This document shows positions 44,644-52,681 of a DNA stretch of 64,000 nucleotides, piece by piece; position 1 is the first letter of the stretch; every line of letters starts with the position of its first letter. Made by a program: the position numbers and the translations under genes. Below the pieces are notes generated by a model. The model did no database searches. It was given only the letters and a program-made list of their open reading frames with translations, and was not told the origin of the DNA. The DNA is from JAGWRI01 sp963728785 (GTDB lineage Bacteria > Gemmatimonadota > Gemmatimonadetes > Gemmatimonadales > Gemmatimonadaceae). Location of the stretch: positions 186,001-250,000 of the forward strand of contig CAVSKV010000004.1 of assembly GCA_963728785.1 (NCBI GenBank), in the 5' to 3' direction.

Positions 44644-45149
44644 CGTGGCGCGAATGGACGGGCGGCATCTACATGCGCGCAGCGCTCGGCGCACTCGCGG
44701 TCGGGGCAGCGGTCCTCGCCTGGACGCTGGCCGGCGCGCTGCACACGGACGTGGTGCCGGCCGCACCGGCCGCCGTGACCATCACGCCGGGCGCGCTCGC
44801 CACGCCGGCGCCACCGCCGTCCGTGGACGTCGGCGCGGCGGTGGCGAGCGATCTGTTCGCCACCAACCGGTCAGCGCCGCCGGTACGGTACCACCCGCCG
44901 GGGGAGGTGGTCGTCACCGGGCCGGCGGGCCCGCAGGAGCCGCCCAAGCCCGTGGTGCTCGGTACCGCACTTGCCGCTGACGGCTCGAGTTTCGCAACCT
45001 GCCAGTTCGCGTCGTCCAGGCTGCTGATGGTGCGGGTGGGCGATCACGTAGGGAATTTCGTCGTCAAGTCCATCGAGCGTGGAAGCGTCGTGTTCACGAC
45101 GCCGGAGGGCAAGCGGCTCGAGATCTTTGCGCCCCGACCAGGGAGTTGA
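44640..45149 (+). CDS. GspC/PilP-like periplasmic linker protein
   Basis: A 169-residue protein with one N-terminal membrane helix (ALGALAVGAAVLAWTLAGAL), a Pro/Ala-rich linker and a C-terminal HR/PilP-like beta domain (PKPVVLGTALAADGSSFATC, LMVRVGDHVGNFVVKSIERG, VVFTTPEGKRLEIF). Such domains connect the inner-membrane platform to the secretin; the gene directly precedes the secretin gene. Confidence 0.82.
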   Translation: MTWREWTGGIYMRAALGALAVGAAVLAWTLAGALHTDVVPAAPAAVTITPGALATPAPPPSVDVGAAVASDLFATNRSAPPVRYHPPGEVVVTGPAGPQEPPKPVVLGTALAADGSSFATCQFASSRLLMVRVGDHVGNFVVKSIERGSVVFTTPEGKRLEIFAPRPGS

Positions 45150-45154
45150 GCGTC

Positions 45155-47026
45155 ATGTCACGAATCACTCGCGTTGCACTCGTCGCCTGGCTCGTCGCCG
45201 CGCCCCTCGCGGCACAGGGCACGCCGCCGCGGCGAACGGCACCGGCCGCCAAGCCCGCCGCCGACACGGGCGGCGTTGCCAAGTCGGGGCCGGCCTACGC
45301 GCTCGATTTCCAGGATCAGGACATCCACGTGGTGCTGTCGGCGCTCGCGGAAGCGGGCAACGTCAACATGTCGTACAGCAATCTGCCCGATCGGAAGGTC
45401 ACGTTGCGCATGGGGCAACCGGCGAATCGCGCCGAGATCACCGACATGATCAAGGGCATCGCCGCAGCCAACGATCTGACGGTAACCGAGACGGGTTCGC
45501 TGCTGCAGATCACCGGGCCGGTGCAGCTCACGCCGGCGCGCGAGCGCGCGCAGCAGGCGCAGCAGGCCGAGTTGAAGCTGTACGTCTATCGCCTGAAGCA
45601 CGCCAACGCCGCGCAGTTGGCGCCGGTGCTGATGAGCCTGTTCTCGGGGGCGTCGTCCACCGTCGGGATTGCCGGACTGAACGGCCTGACGGCGGCGGCC
45701 GGCGGCACGACGATCACCGGTGGGGGCGGACGGGGCGGTGGATTCGGTGGGGCTACGTTCGGCGGCGCGATTGGTGGCGCTGCTGCCGGTGGTGGCGGCG
45801 CGCGCGGAGGTGGTGGGGGTGGTGCAGCGCCCACCGGCGCTGAAGCGGCCACGACGGCGGCCGGCGGCGGATTCGGTGGGTTCGGCGGCGGCCGCGGTGG
45901 TGCGCTGGCCACACTCACGCAGGCTCTGGCCAGCGGCAGTCTCTCCAACGCGGCGGCGCAGATTCGCATCGTGGGCGAGCAGTCGAGCAATTCGCTGCTC
46001 GTGCGCGCCACGCCCTCGGACTGGGCGCTCATCGAGCAGATCGTGCAGAGCGTGGACCTGCGGCCGCTGCAGGTGCTCATCGAAGTCACGATCGCCGAAG
46101 TGGACCGTACCCGCGATCTCGAGCTGGGAATCTCGGGCTCGGCTAAGCAGACCAAGGGGAACAGCACCGATTCGGCGTCGTTCCCGTCGGTGGCCGGCGC
46201 CCAGGACCTGATCCTCGCGCTCACCGGAGGGAGAGGTGCCGTGAGCTACAACGTCGCGATGAACGCGCTCGAACAGCGCGGCGACGTGCGGATCCTATCG
46301 CTCCCCGTGATCATCGCCGAGAACAATCAGCAGGCGGTGATGAACGTGGGCCAGCAGGTGCCGTTCGTGCAGGTGGCCCAGAGCGTGGTGACCGGCACCG
46401 TGCCCACTACCGTGCAGACTATCCAGTATCTGAGCGTCGGCACCGTGCTCACCATCACGCCGACCATCAACCCCGACGGCTACGTGAACCTGGCGGTGGA
46501 TCAGACGAACAACAGCGCCACGAACCAGATCCAGTTCAACGCGCCGGTGATCAGCCAGCGCGAGGCCACAACGCAGGTGTTCCTCAAGGACGGGCAGACG
46601 ACGGTGATCGGCGGGCTGGCGGGCAACTCGCTGAACAACAGCACGTCCGGCATCCCGTTCCTGAGCCGAATCCCGATCATCGGCGGACTGTTCTTCGGGA
46701 ACACGCAGCACAGCGCGTCGACTACCGAACTGTTTCTGTTCCTGACTCCGCACATCATCTCCACGGACGAGGATATCGACAAACTCCGCAAGGCGATGCA
46801 GAACGGCACGGACCTGCTCAAGGACGTCCCGGTGGGGCCGCGCATCGTGCCGGCGGGCGATACGATTCAGGTCGGCGTGCCCGACACGACGCACAAGCGG
46901 CCGGACTCCACGGCGGTCAAGAAGCCGGATTCCACGCACGTGGCCCGTCCCGGCTCGACCGCCAAGCGCCCGGGCAGGGGCGGGGGCGGGGGCGGCGACA
47001 GCAGCACGACGGGGGGCGTGAAATGA
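45155..47026 (+). CDS. gspD: secretin (GspD/PilQ-like outer-membrane channel)
   Basis: The outer-membrane channel of the system, 623 aa. After a signal peptide (ALVAWLVAAPLAAQG), a STN-type domain (YALDFQDQDIHVVLSALAEA) and secretin N domain (LKLYVYRLKHANAAQLAPVL, then QSSNSLLVRATPSDWALIEQ) precede the secretin core (VLIEVTIAEV, GDVRILSLPVIIAENNQQAV, VGQQVPFVQVAQSV, TTVIGGLAGNSLNNSTSGIP, PIIGGLFFGNTQHSASTTEL). Between the two halves of the N domain lies a Gly-rich insertion of about 60 residues (about 190-250), not usual for the family. ATG at 45155 with GGGAG upstream; a TTG at 45146 is possible. Confidence 0.92.
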   Translation: MSRITRVALVAWLVAAPLAAQGTPPRRTAPAAKPAADTGGVAKSGPAYALDFQDQDIHVVLSALAEAGNVNMSYSNLPDRKVTLRMGQPANRAEITDMIKGIAAANDLTVTETGSLLQITGPVQLTPARERAQQAQQAELKLYVYRLKHANAAQLAPVLMSLFSGASSTVGIAGLNGLTAAAGGTTITGGGGRGGGFGGATFGGAIGGAAAGGGGARGGGGGGAAPTGAEAATTAAGGGFGGFGGGRGGALATLTQALASGSLSNAAAQIRIVGEQSSNSLLVRATPSDWALIEQIVQSVDLRPLQVLIEVTIAEVDRTRDLELGISGSAKQTKGNSTDSASFPSVAGAQDLILALTGGRGAVSYNVAMNALEQRGDVRILSLPVIIAENNQQAVMNVGQQVPFVQVAQSVVTGTVPTTVQTIQYLSVGTVLTITPTINPDGYVNLAVDQTNNSATNQIQFNAPVISQREATTQVFLKDGQTTVIGGLAGNSLNNSTSGIPFLSRIPIIGGLFFGNTQHSASTTELFLFLTPHIISTDEDIDKLRKAMQNGTDLLKDVPVGPRIVPAGDTIQVGVPDTTHKRPDSTAVKKPDSTHVARPGSTAKRPGRGGGGGGDSSTTGGVK

Positions 47027-48552
47027 CGGCCGTGAGTAGCGGTCCGACCGTGCGCAGCGGCGCCGAGTTGCTGGAAGTCGAACGGCTGACGCGGGCGCTC
47101 GCTCCCGACTGGCTGGAGCAGTACGCGGTGCTTCCCATCCGTCTCGAAGGGCGCACGCTGCGCGTGGCCAGCTGGCTCGACCACGTGGATCCGCTCGCGC
47201 TGGATGATCTCCGCCTGCTGTTCGACGCCGACATCGCCGTCGAGCGGTACGAGGAGCAGGACGTGCGCGGCGCCATCCGCCGGGCATACGCGCAGGACGC
47301 CGTCACGGCCGAGGGGTTGATCGCGGGGATGGCGGGCGAGGGGATCGCCCTCGGCACCGACGAGATCCCGCTCGACGACCTGATGCATCTGGCCAACGAG
47401 GCGCCGGTGGTGCGCCTTGTGAACCTGCTGCTCATCGAAGCGCTCGACTCGCGCGCGTCGGACGTGCACCTGGAGGGCTACGCCGACGGGCTGCACGTGC
47501 GCTACCGCATCGACGGCGTGTTGCAGCCCGCGCCGTCGCCCCCGCCGCACCTCACCGCGGCGATCATCAGCCGCCTCAAGATCATGGCCGAACTCGACAT
47601 CGCGGAGCGGCGGCTTCCGCAGGACGGCCGCATCCGGCTGCGGTTGCAGAACCGCCAGGTGGACGTGCGCGTGTCCACCGTGCCGACGCTGCGCGGGGAG
47701 AGCGTGGTGCTGCGTCTGCTCGACAAGGAACGCGGGCGCATCTCGCTCAGCGAGCTGGGGATGGCGCCCGACACGCTGGAGCTGTTCAGCGAAGTCATAT
47801 CGCGGCCGCACGGGATCGTGCTGTCCACCGGCCCTACGGGCTCGGGCAAGACGACCACGCTCTACGCCGCGGTGGAGATGATCCGCACCGGCCGTGAGAA
47901 GATCCTCACCGTCGAGGACCCGGTGGAGTACGAGCTGCCCGGCGTGCCGCAGGTGCCGGTGAACGAGAAGGTGGGGGTCACGTTCGCCACGGCGCTGCGC
48001 GCGCTGCTGCGCCAGGATCCGGACATCATTCTGGTGGGCGAGATCCGTGACCCCGAAACCGCGCAGATCGCCACGCAGGCGGCGCTCACCGGGCATCTCG
48101 TGCTGTCCACGCTGCACACCAACGACGCGCCCACGGCGCTCACGCGGCTGCTCGACCTGGACGTGGCGGCGTACCTCGTGGCGAGCACGGTGGACGCGGT
48201 GCTCGCCCAGCGGCTCGTGCGCCGCATCTGCCCGCACTGCAAGAGCGAGACGGTACCCGACCACATGGCCGAGCGGCGGCTCGACATCGATGGACTGGGG
48301 CTGCGCCGCGTGTGGAAGGGTGCCGGCTGCGACCAGTGTCGCGGCACCGGCTACATCGGGCGTATCGGGATCTACGAGCTGCTGGTCATGGACAACGAGC
48401 TGCGTGTGGAGTTGCAGCAGCGGCGGGGGAGCGAGGAGCTGCGCACGATGGCGATCGCCAAGGGGATGCGCACGCTGCAGGACGACGGGTTCCGGCTGGT
48501 GCGGGAGGGGGTGACGACGTTGGGAGAGGTGCTGAGGGTGGCGCGGGGGTAG
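47023..48552 (+). CDS. gspE: type II secretion/pilus assembly ATPase GspE
   Basis: The cytoplasmic hexameric ATPase, 509 aa. An N1/N2 domain leads to the catalytic domain with Walker A GPTGSGKTTTLYAAVE, Asp box TVEDPVEYELPGVPQV, Walker B region RALLRQDPDIILVGEIRDPE and His box TGHLVLSTLHTNDAPTALT. A tetracysteine zinc site is complete: CPHCKSE and CDQCRGTGYIGRIGIYELL. It is the last gene of the operon and overlaps gspD by ATGA. A prepilin peptidase gene is not in this window. Confidence 0.95.
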   Translation: MTAVSSGPTVRSGAELLEVERLTRALAPDWLEQYAVLPIRLEGRTLRVASWLDHVDPLALDDLRLLFDADIAVERYEEQDVRGAIRRAYAQDAVTAEGLIAGMAGEGIALGTDEIPLDDLMHLANEAPVVRLVNLLLIEALDSRASDVHLEGYADGLHVRYRIDGVLQPAPSPPPHLTAAIISRLKIMAELDIAERRLPQDGRIRLRLQNRQVDVRVSTVPTLRGESVVLRLLDKERGRISLSELGMAPDTLELFSEVISRPHGIVLSTGPTGSGKTTTLYAAVEMIRTGREKILTVEDPVEYELPGVPQVPVNEKVGVTFATALRALLRQDPDIILVGEIRDPETAQIATQAALTGHLVLSTLHTNDAPTALTRLLDLDVAAYLVASTVDAVLAQRLVRRICPHCKSETVPDHMAERRLDIDGLGLRRVWKGAGCDQCRGTGYIGRIGIYELLVMDNELRVELQQRRGSEELRTMAIAKGMRTLQDDGFRLVREGVTTLGEVLRVARG

Positions 48553-48554
48553 AG

Positions 48555-48649
48555 AGTCGGACAGTCGGACAGCTTGACAGTCTGACAGAATTCCGCAAGC
48601 GCCGTTGTTGTCCGACTGTCCGACTGTCCGACTGTCCGACTGTCCGTCT
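48555..48649. repeat. octamer-armed inverted repeat, copy 2 (tandem arms)
   Basis: Left arm: four octamers, AGTCGGAC AGTCGGAC then AGCTTGAC and AGTCTGAC (48555-48586). Core: TTCCGCAAGCGCCGTTGTTG (48591-48610). Right arm: four copies of GTCCGACT and one GTCCGTCT (48610-48649), the reverse complement of the left unit. The whole can form a long hairpin between the convergent gspE and PDZ genes and may terminate both. It is not a CRISPR array: unit 8 bp, no spacers. Confidence 0.85.
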
Positions 48650-48651
48650 GC

Positions 48652-49329
48652 CTACTGGCTCCTCCCCCCGCCGGCCGGCTTGACAGTCACGGTGATGCTG
48701 TCGCCCTTGATGACGAGCGTACCGGCGCCCTGATCGCTCGACACCTGCACGTTCTTGCCACGCACCTCGATGTCGGCGCCGGCGACTGTGCCGCTGAACT
48801 GCGCGGGCCGCACGGCGCCGGCGCGCTCGGCGGCAATGGCCCGCTCGAGTCGTGCCCTGGTGGCGTCGATCTCTGACGCCGCGCGGGCCATACGCGACGT
48901 GTCAATGGCAAGCTCGATGACAGGGTGCGCCAAGGGAACGACGGTAGCGATCCCGGAGGTCGTCCCCCGCGCGAAGCTCAAGCGCATCGGCTCGCCGGCC
49001 CTGATCCGTCCGAACAGCCGGCCGCCTTCGGGGCTTTCAATTGCGATGCCGTTGACGCCCGTGATCGTGTCGCCAACCGCCAATCCGGCGACCGCGGCCG
49101 GCCCACCCGGCGTGATCTCCATGATCACGGGGGGAGCGCCGAAGTCCCACGTCGCCTTGTTCGCTTCGGTGTATAACGAGCAGGGCCCGCACGCAATTCC
49201 GAGCCCCAACCACGGGCGCGCCGCCGCCTTTGGCATCGCGGCCGGCACGCCCGTGGCTGTCTGCGCGGCTACCGTGGCGGCACCGGTGAGCAGCAGCGCC
49301 GCGACCAGTACGTCGTTCATACGAAACAT
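48652..49329 (-). CDS. exported PDZ-domain protein
   Basis: A 225-residue exported protein (signal DVLVAALLLTGAATVAAQ). A PDZ domain is visible at about residues 65-135: VIMEITPGGPAAVAGLAVGD, TITGVNGIAIESPEGG. A helical segment and a beta tail follow. It is the third gene of a unit with an ECF sigma factor and its probable anti-sigma factor, so it may act in an envelope-stress pathway, although no protease domain is present. GGGAGG lies before the ATG at 49329. Confidence 0.82.
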   Translation of the reverse strand: MFRMNDVLVAALLLTGAATVAAQTATGVPAAMPKAAARPWLGLGIACGPCSLYTEANKATWDFGAPPVIMEITPGGPAAVAGLAVGDTITGVNGIAIESPEGGRLFGRIRAGEPMRLSFARGTTSGIATVVPLAHPVIELAIDTSRMARAASEIDATRARLERAIAAERAGAVRPAQFSGTVAGADIEVRGKNVQVSSDQGAGTLVIKGDSITVTVKPAGGGRSQ

Positions 49330-49358
49330 AGTATCCTCCCGCAGCCCAGGGGGCTGCG

Positions 49359-49712
49359 TCAGAAGCGAATGATGGTCGTGCCCGTGCTCCCCGTTGCGGC
49401 GACGACGGCACCGGGTGCGGCCGCTGCCGCGCCCGGCGTGGTGGCGGTGGGGGTGGGGTGTTGTGGAGGTGAACCGTGGGTCGCCCGCCCGGACCAGACA
49501 CCGGCCAGGAAGCAGGCGGCCGCTGCGGCCACGCCCAGTGCCAGCCGGGCCCACGGGGGCAGGCGCCGGGAGGCGCGCGCCCCCAGCAGTCCCTCGGCGC
49601 GCAGTCGGGCCACCGTCAGGTCCTCCGCGCGATCGGCGATGGCCGCCGCGTGGTCCGCCAGGGCGCGAAGCGCCTGGCGCTCGCCGTCCCCGAGTGCGTC
49701 GTCGTTCAGCAT
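49359..49712 (-). CDS. probable anti-sigma factor, single-pass membrane protein
   Basis: A 117-residue protein with a helical N-terminal cytoplasmic part (RQALRALADHAAAIADRAED), one membrane helix (WARLALGVAAAAACFLAGVW) and a Pro/Ala/Thr-rich extracytoplasmic tail. It has no zinc-finger anti-sigma (HCC) motif. The role is inferred from position: 16 nt after the ECF sigma gene and 29 nt before the PDZ gene. GGGAGG lies upstream of the ATG. Confidence 0.6.
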   Translation of the reverse strand: MLNDDALGDGERQALRALADHAAAIADRAEDLTVARLRAEGLLGARASRRLPPWARLALGVAAAAACFLAGVWSGRATHGSPPQHPTPTATTPGAAAAAPGAVVAATGSTGTTIIRF

Positions 49713-49728
49713 TTGCTGGTATCCTCCC

Positions 49729-50289
49729 TCAGCCGATGGCACCGCCGAGCCGGCGGCGCAGAACCTGGTGGGCCCGCGAGAGCTGGGCTTTGGACGTGCC
49801 GGCGGCAATGCCGAAGTGCCGGCCAATCTCTTCGTGCGTGAATCCTTCCACGTCGTGCAACACGACCACCGCCCGTGCCCGCTCGGGCAACTGGGCGATC
49901 GCCGCCTCCAGGTCCAGCCGGTCGGCGTCGCCCCCCGAAGGGGCCGCGATTTGTTCGAGCGGAGCGCTGGGCTGTGCCCGCCAGCGGCGCCGGCGGCGCA
50001 GTATTTCCCCCGACACCCGAACCGCGATCCCGCAGAGCCAGGTGGACAGGCTCGACGCGTTCCGGAACTGCCCGATCCGCCGTACCGCGCGTACCCAGGT
50101 CTCCTGCAGCGTGTCTTCGGCATCCGCGTCGTCTGGCCCGAGGATCCGCCGCACCACTCGGCGCAGCCGCGGCGTGTGGCGGCGATAGAGCGCCCGGAAG
50201 GCGTCCTCGTCGCCGGCCATTACGGCGGCGCACAGGTCGCCGTCGCTCGGCGACCCGTCGCCCGGTTCCGCCCGCGGGAGAGTGGTCAT
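49729..50289 (-). CDS. ECF-type RNA polymerase sigma factor
   Basis: A 186-residue sigma-70 family ECF factor. Region 2: DEDAFRALYRRHTPRLRRVV and DAEDTLQETWVRAVRRIGQF. Region 4: LEAAIAQLPERARAVVVLHD, VEGFTHEEIGRHFGIAAGTS with KAQLSRAHQVLRRRL. It would direct RNA polymerase to a small regulon, probably including its own operon. The family commonly pairs with a membrane anti-sigma factor, which fits the next gene. Confidence 0.92.
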   Translation of the reverse strand: MTTLPRAEPGDGSPSDGDLCAAVMAGDEDAFRALYRRHTPRLRRVVRRILGPDDADAEDTLQETWVRAVRRIGQFRNASSLSTWLCGIAVRVSGEILRRRRRWRAQPSAPLEQIAAPSGGDADRLDLEAAIAQLPERARAVVVLHDVEGFTHEEIGRHFGIAAGTSKAQLSRAHQVLRRRLGGAIG

Positions 50290-50358
50290 ATCGCCTTGTG
50301 AGTGGCCGGATTGGGGAAAAGAGTTGCGGGGATAGGGCGAGGTCCAGACGATCTGAAT

Positions 50359-50424
50359 TGTAGGACAGTAGGTGGTACGACGGCAGGACAGATAACTGCG
50401 GACGCCGTTGCTGCCCGACTCTCC
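50359..50424. repeat. octamer-armed inverted repeat, copy 3 (degenerate)
   Basis: Left arm: TAGGACAGTAGG, then a GGTACGACGG stretch and CAGGACAG (50361-50391). Core ACTGCGGACGCCGTTGCTG at 50395-50413 matches the cores of copies 1 and 2. The right arm is short (CCCGACT). This copy sits between divergent genes, unlike the other two. Confidence 0.55.
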
Positions 50425-50493
50425 AATCGCGCCCCCGCCTTCTGCCCTTTAGATTCCGCTTCGTCCGCGCCGAACTCCCCGACCCCCGCGCCC

Positions 50494-50772
50494 ATGTCCG
50501 AACGCGACCTTCATACCCTGCTGTCCGAGCTGCACCACAGTCTGCACGACACGACGTCGGTGAGCGATGAGACCAAGGTGATGCTCGAGAAGCTGGCGGC
50601 CGACATCCGGCCGATCGTCGAGGGCGGACCCGGAGGTCCGATCGCCGGTGGCAAGGCTGCGGGGTTGCGAGAACGGCTGGAGGCCGCGATGGCCGCCGTC
50701 GAGGCGTCGCATCCTGCGCTGGCCCAGGCCATCGAGCGCGTGGCCGACACGCTGGCGTTCTACAACCTCTAG
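50494..50772 (+). CDS. DUF4404 protein
   Basis: A 92-residue helical protein matching the DUF4404 pattern: LHTLLSELHHSLHDTTSVSD, ADIRPIVEG and a C-terminal VEASHPALAQAIERVADTLA with FYNL. Function unknown. The ATG at 50494 is chosen from the family N-terminus. Confidence 0.85.
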   Translation: MSERDLHTLLSELHHSLHDTTSVSDETKVMLEKLAADIRPIVEGGPGGPIAGGKAAGLRERLEAAMAAVEASHPALAQAIERVADTLAFYNL

Positions 50773-50934
50773 CAGCGGCGCGAGTTCGGCGGCGGGCGGT
50801 AAACGGGCGGTCGCGGCCCGATGAGCGAGTGCGTCGCGGCGCCCCGCTCGGAGCCGCAGACCTGCTATATTTGGAACGAGAGCAATTCCCTGCCGCGGAG
50901 CACAAGGCCGCGACTCGCCCATCGAGGAGCGCCC

Positions 50935-51375
50935 ATGCCATCGACAGCCCTTTCCGCCGCGCGCCAGGAATTCGTGGCCGCCATCAAGCGCGATATCGCG
51001 CCCGTGGAGTGCCCGCGGTTCCTGGCCGTGCTCGACGCGATGATCGAGTGGAGCCTGGCCCGCCCCACACTCGTGAGCTTTCGCCCCGAAGATTCGCACG
51101 ACGGCACGGTCGCGTTCGGACGCGTTGGCTCGAAGCTCACGATCTGGACCGCGTCGCCCCGCAAGCGCCAGACGCCGCGATTCGAGGTCATGCCGCGCGG
51201 GGCGCGCACGCTCAGCGACGAAGACCGGGCCTCGGTGATGACCACGCTCAACGCCCATACGTGCGACGCGCTGGAGACTGGCGAGCCGCTGCGCATCTCG
51301 TTCGGTGCCCTCAAGAACAAGGCGGCGCGCGCCGCGGTGTGTGACTGCATGGACCGCCTGCTCGTGGTCACCTGA
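50935..51375 (+). CDS. hypothetical protein, 146 aa
   Basis: No family recognised. The protein looks soluble, alpha/beta, with an acidic first half (ARQEFVAAIKRDIAPVECPR) and a basic middle (SPRKRQTPRFEVMPRGART). There is no signal peptide or membrane segment. Codon use is like its neighbours, and GAGGAG lies before the ATG at 50935, so it is probably a real gene. It precedes the DEAD-box helicase gene by 49 nt. Confidence 0.7.
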   Translation: MPSTALSAARQEFVAAIKRDIAPVECPRFLAVLDAMIEWSLARPTLVSFRPEDSHDGTVAFGRVGSKLTIWTASPRKRQTPRFEVMPRGARTLSDEDRASVMTTLNAHTCDALETGEPLRISFGALKNKAARAAVCDCMDRLLVVT

Positions 51376-51424
51376 CGATCAGCCGCGCGGCCGCCCGCGC
51401 GGCCCGACCTCAACAATTCCCTGC

Positions 51425-52663
51425 GTGCCTTTTACCGGATTCAAACTCCATCCCGAGCTCCTGCGCGGTATTAAGGAACTAGGATATCAGCGCCCCACCC
51501 CGATCCAGAACGACGCCATTCCGCCGGCCATGGCCGGCCGCGACGTGCTCGCCTGCGCCATGACGGGCAGCGGCAAGACGGCGGCGTTCCTGCTCCCCAT
51601 ACTCCACCAGCTGTCCGGCCGCCCGCGCGGCACCACGCGGGCCCTCGTCATCACCCCGACGCGCGAACTCGCGGCCCAGATTCTCGAGGACCTGAACGAC
51701 CTCGCCGTCCACACGCCCCTCACCGGCGCCTCTGTGTACGGCGGCGTTGGCATGGGACCCCAGGAACACGCGTTCCGCAGTGGCGTGGACGTGATCGTCG
51801 CCACCCCCGGCCGCCTGCTCGACCACTTCAAGGCGCCGTACGCCAAGCTTGCGGGCCTCCAGTACCTGATACTCGACGAAGCCGACCGCATGCTCGACAT
51901 GGGGTTCCTGCCCGAGATCCGGAAGATCCTGCGCCACCTGCCGCCCAAGCGGCAGACGCTGTTCTTCAGCGCCACCATGCCTCCGGCCATCGGCCAGCTC
52001 GCGGGCGAGATGCTGCACGACCCGGTCACGCTCAACATCGAGCGCCAGTCGGCGCCGGCGGTGGGGATCACGCAGGCCGTGTACCCCGTGGCCCAGGAAC
52101 TCAAGTCGTCGCTCCTCATGGCACTGCTCACGCGGGGCGACATGGAGCAGGCGCTGGTGTTCACGCGCACCAAGCACCGCGCCAACCGGCTGTGCGAGTT
52201 CCTGGTCAAACGGGGCATCAAGGCCGAGCGCATCCACGGCAACCGGTCGCAGGCGCAACGCACGGCGGCGCTGGAGGGGTTCAAGCGCGGCATTCACCGC
52301 GTGCTGGTGGCCACCGACATCGCTGCCCGCGGCATCGACGTCGAGGCGCTGGGACACGTCGTCAACTTCGACGTCCCCAACGTACCCGAGGATTACATCC
52401 ACCGCGTGGGGCGCACGGCCCGCGCCGAGGCAACGGGCGAAGCGTTCACCATGGTCTCGCCCGAGGAAGAGGGCGAGCTACGCGGCATTGAACGGGCCAT
52501 CGGCAAGCGTTTGCCGCGCGTGATCCTGCCCGACTTCGACTACAAGGCCCGAGTGGAAGGGAAGCTCGAGGTGCCACTGGCCGAGCGTGTGGCCGGCATC
52601 CGGGCGCGCAAGGCCCACGAGCGCGAGCGCGCCAGAGCCAAGGACGCGCGCCGCCGCAGGTAG
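51425..52663 (+). CDS. DEAD-box ATP-dependent RNA helicase
   Basis: An RNA helicase of the RhlE/DeaD group, 412 aa. Motifs in order: Q motif GYQRPTPIQNDAIPP, Walker A AMTGSGKTAAFLLP, TPTRELAAQ, ATPGRLLDH, DEAD box LDEADRMLDMGF, FFSAT, ATDIAARGIDVEAL and HRVGRTARA. A short basic C-terminal tail (RKAHERERARAKDARRRR) may bind RNA. The GTG at 51425 is chosen because the family N-terminus (FTGFKLHPELL) begins here. Likely roles are ribosome assembly or mRNA turnover. Confidence 0.93.
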   Translation: MPFTGFKLHPELLRGIKELGYQRPTPIQNDAIPPAMAGRDVLACAMTGSGKTAAFLLPILHQLSGRPRGTTRALVITPTRELAAQILEDLNDLAVHTPLTGASVYGGVGMGPQEHAFRSGVDVIVATPGRLLDHFKAPYAKLAGLQYLILDEADRMLDMGFLPEIRKILRHLPPKRQTLFFSATMPPAIGQLAGEMLHDPVTLNIERQSAPAVGITQAVYPVAQELKSSLLMALLTRGDMEQALVFTRTKHRANRLCEFLVKRGIKAERIHGNRSQAQRTAALEGFKRGIHRVLVATDIAARGIDVEALGHVVNFDVPNVPEDYIHRVGRTARAEATGEAFTMVSPEEEGELRGIERAIGKRLPRVILPDFDYKARVEGKLEVPLAERVAGIRARKAHERERARAKDARRRR

Positions 52664-52681
52664 GGGAGATATCCGCGTGCC

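Noticed and set aside
48555..48649. CRISPR array
   Set aside because: The repeated unit is only 8 bp, units are contiguous without spacers, and the second half is in inverted orientation. There are no cas genes nearby.
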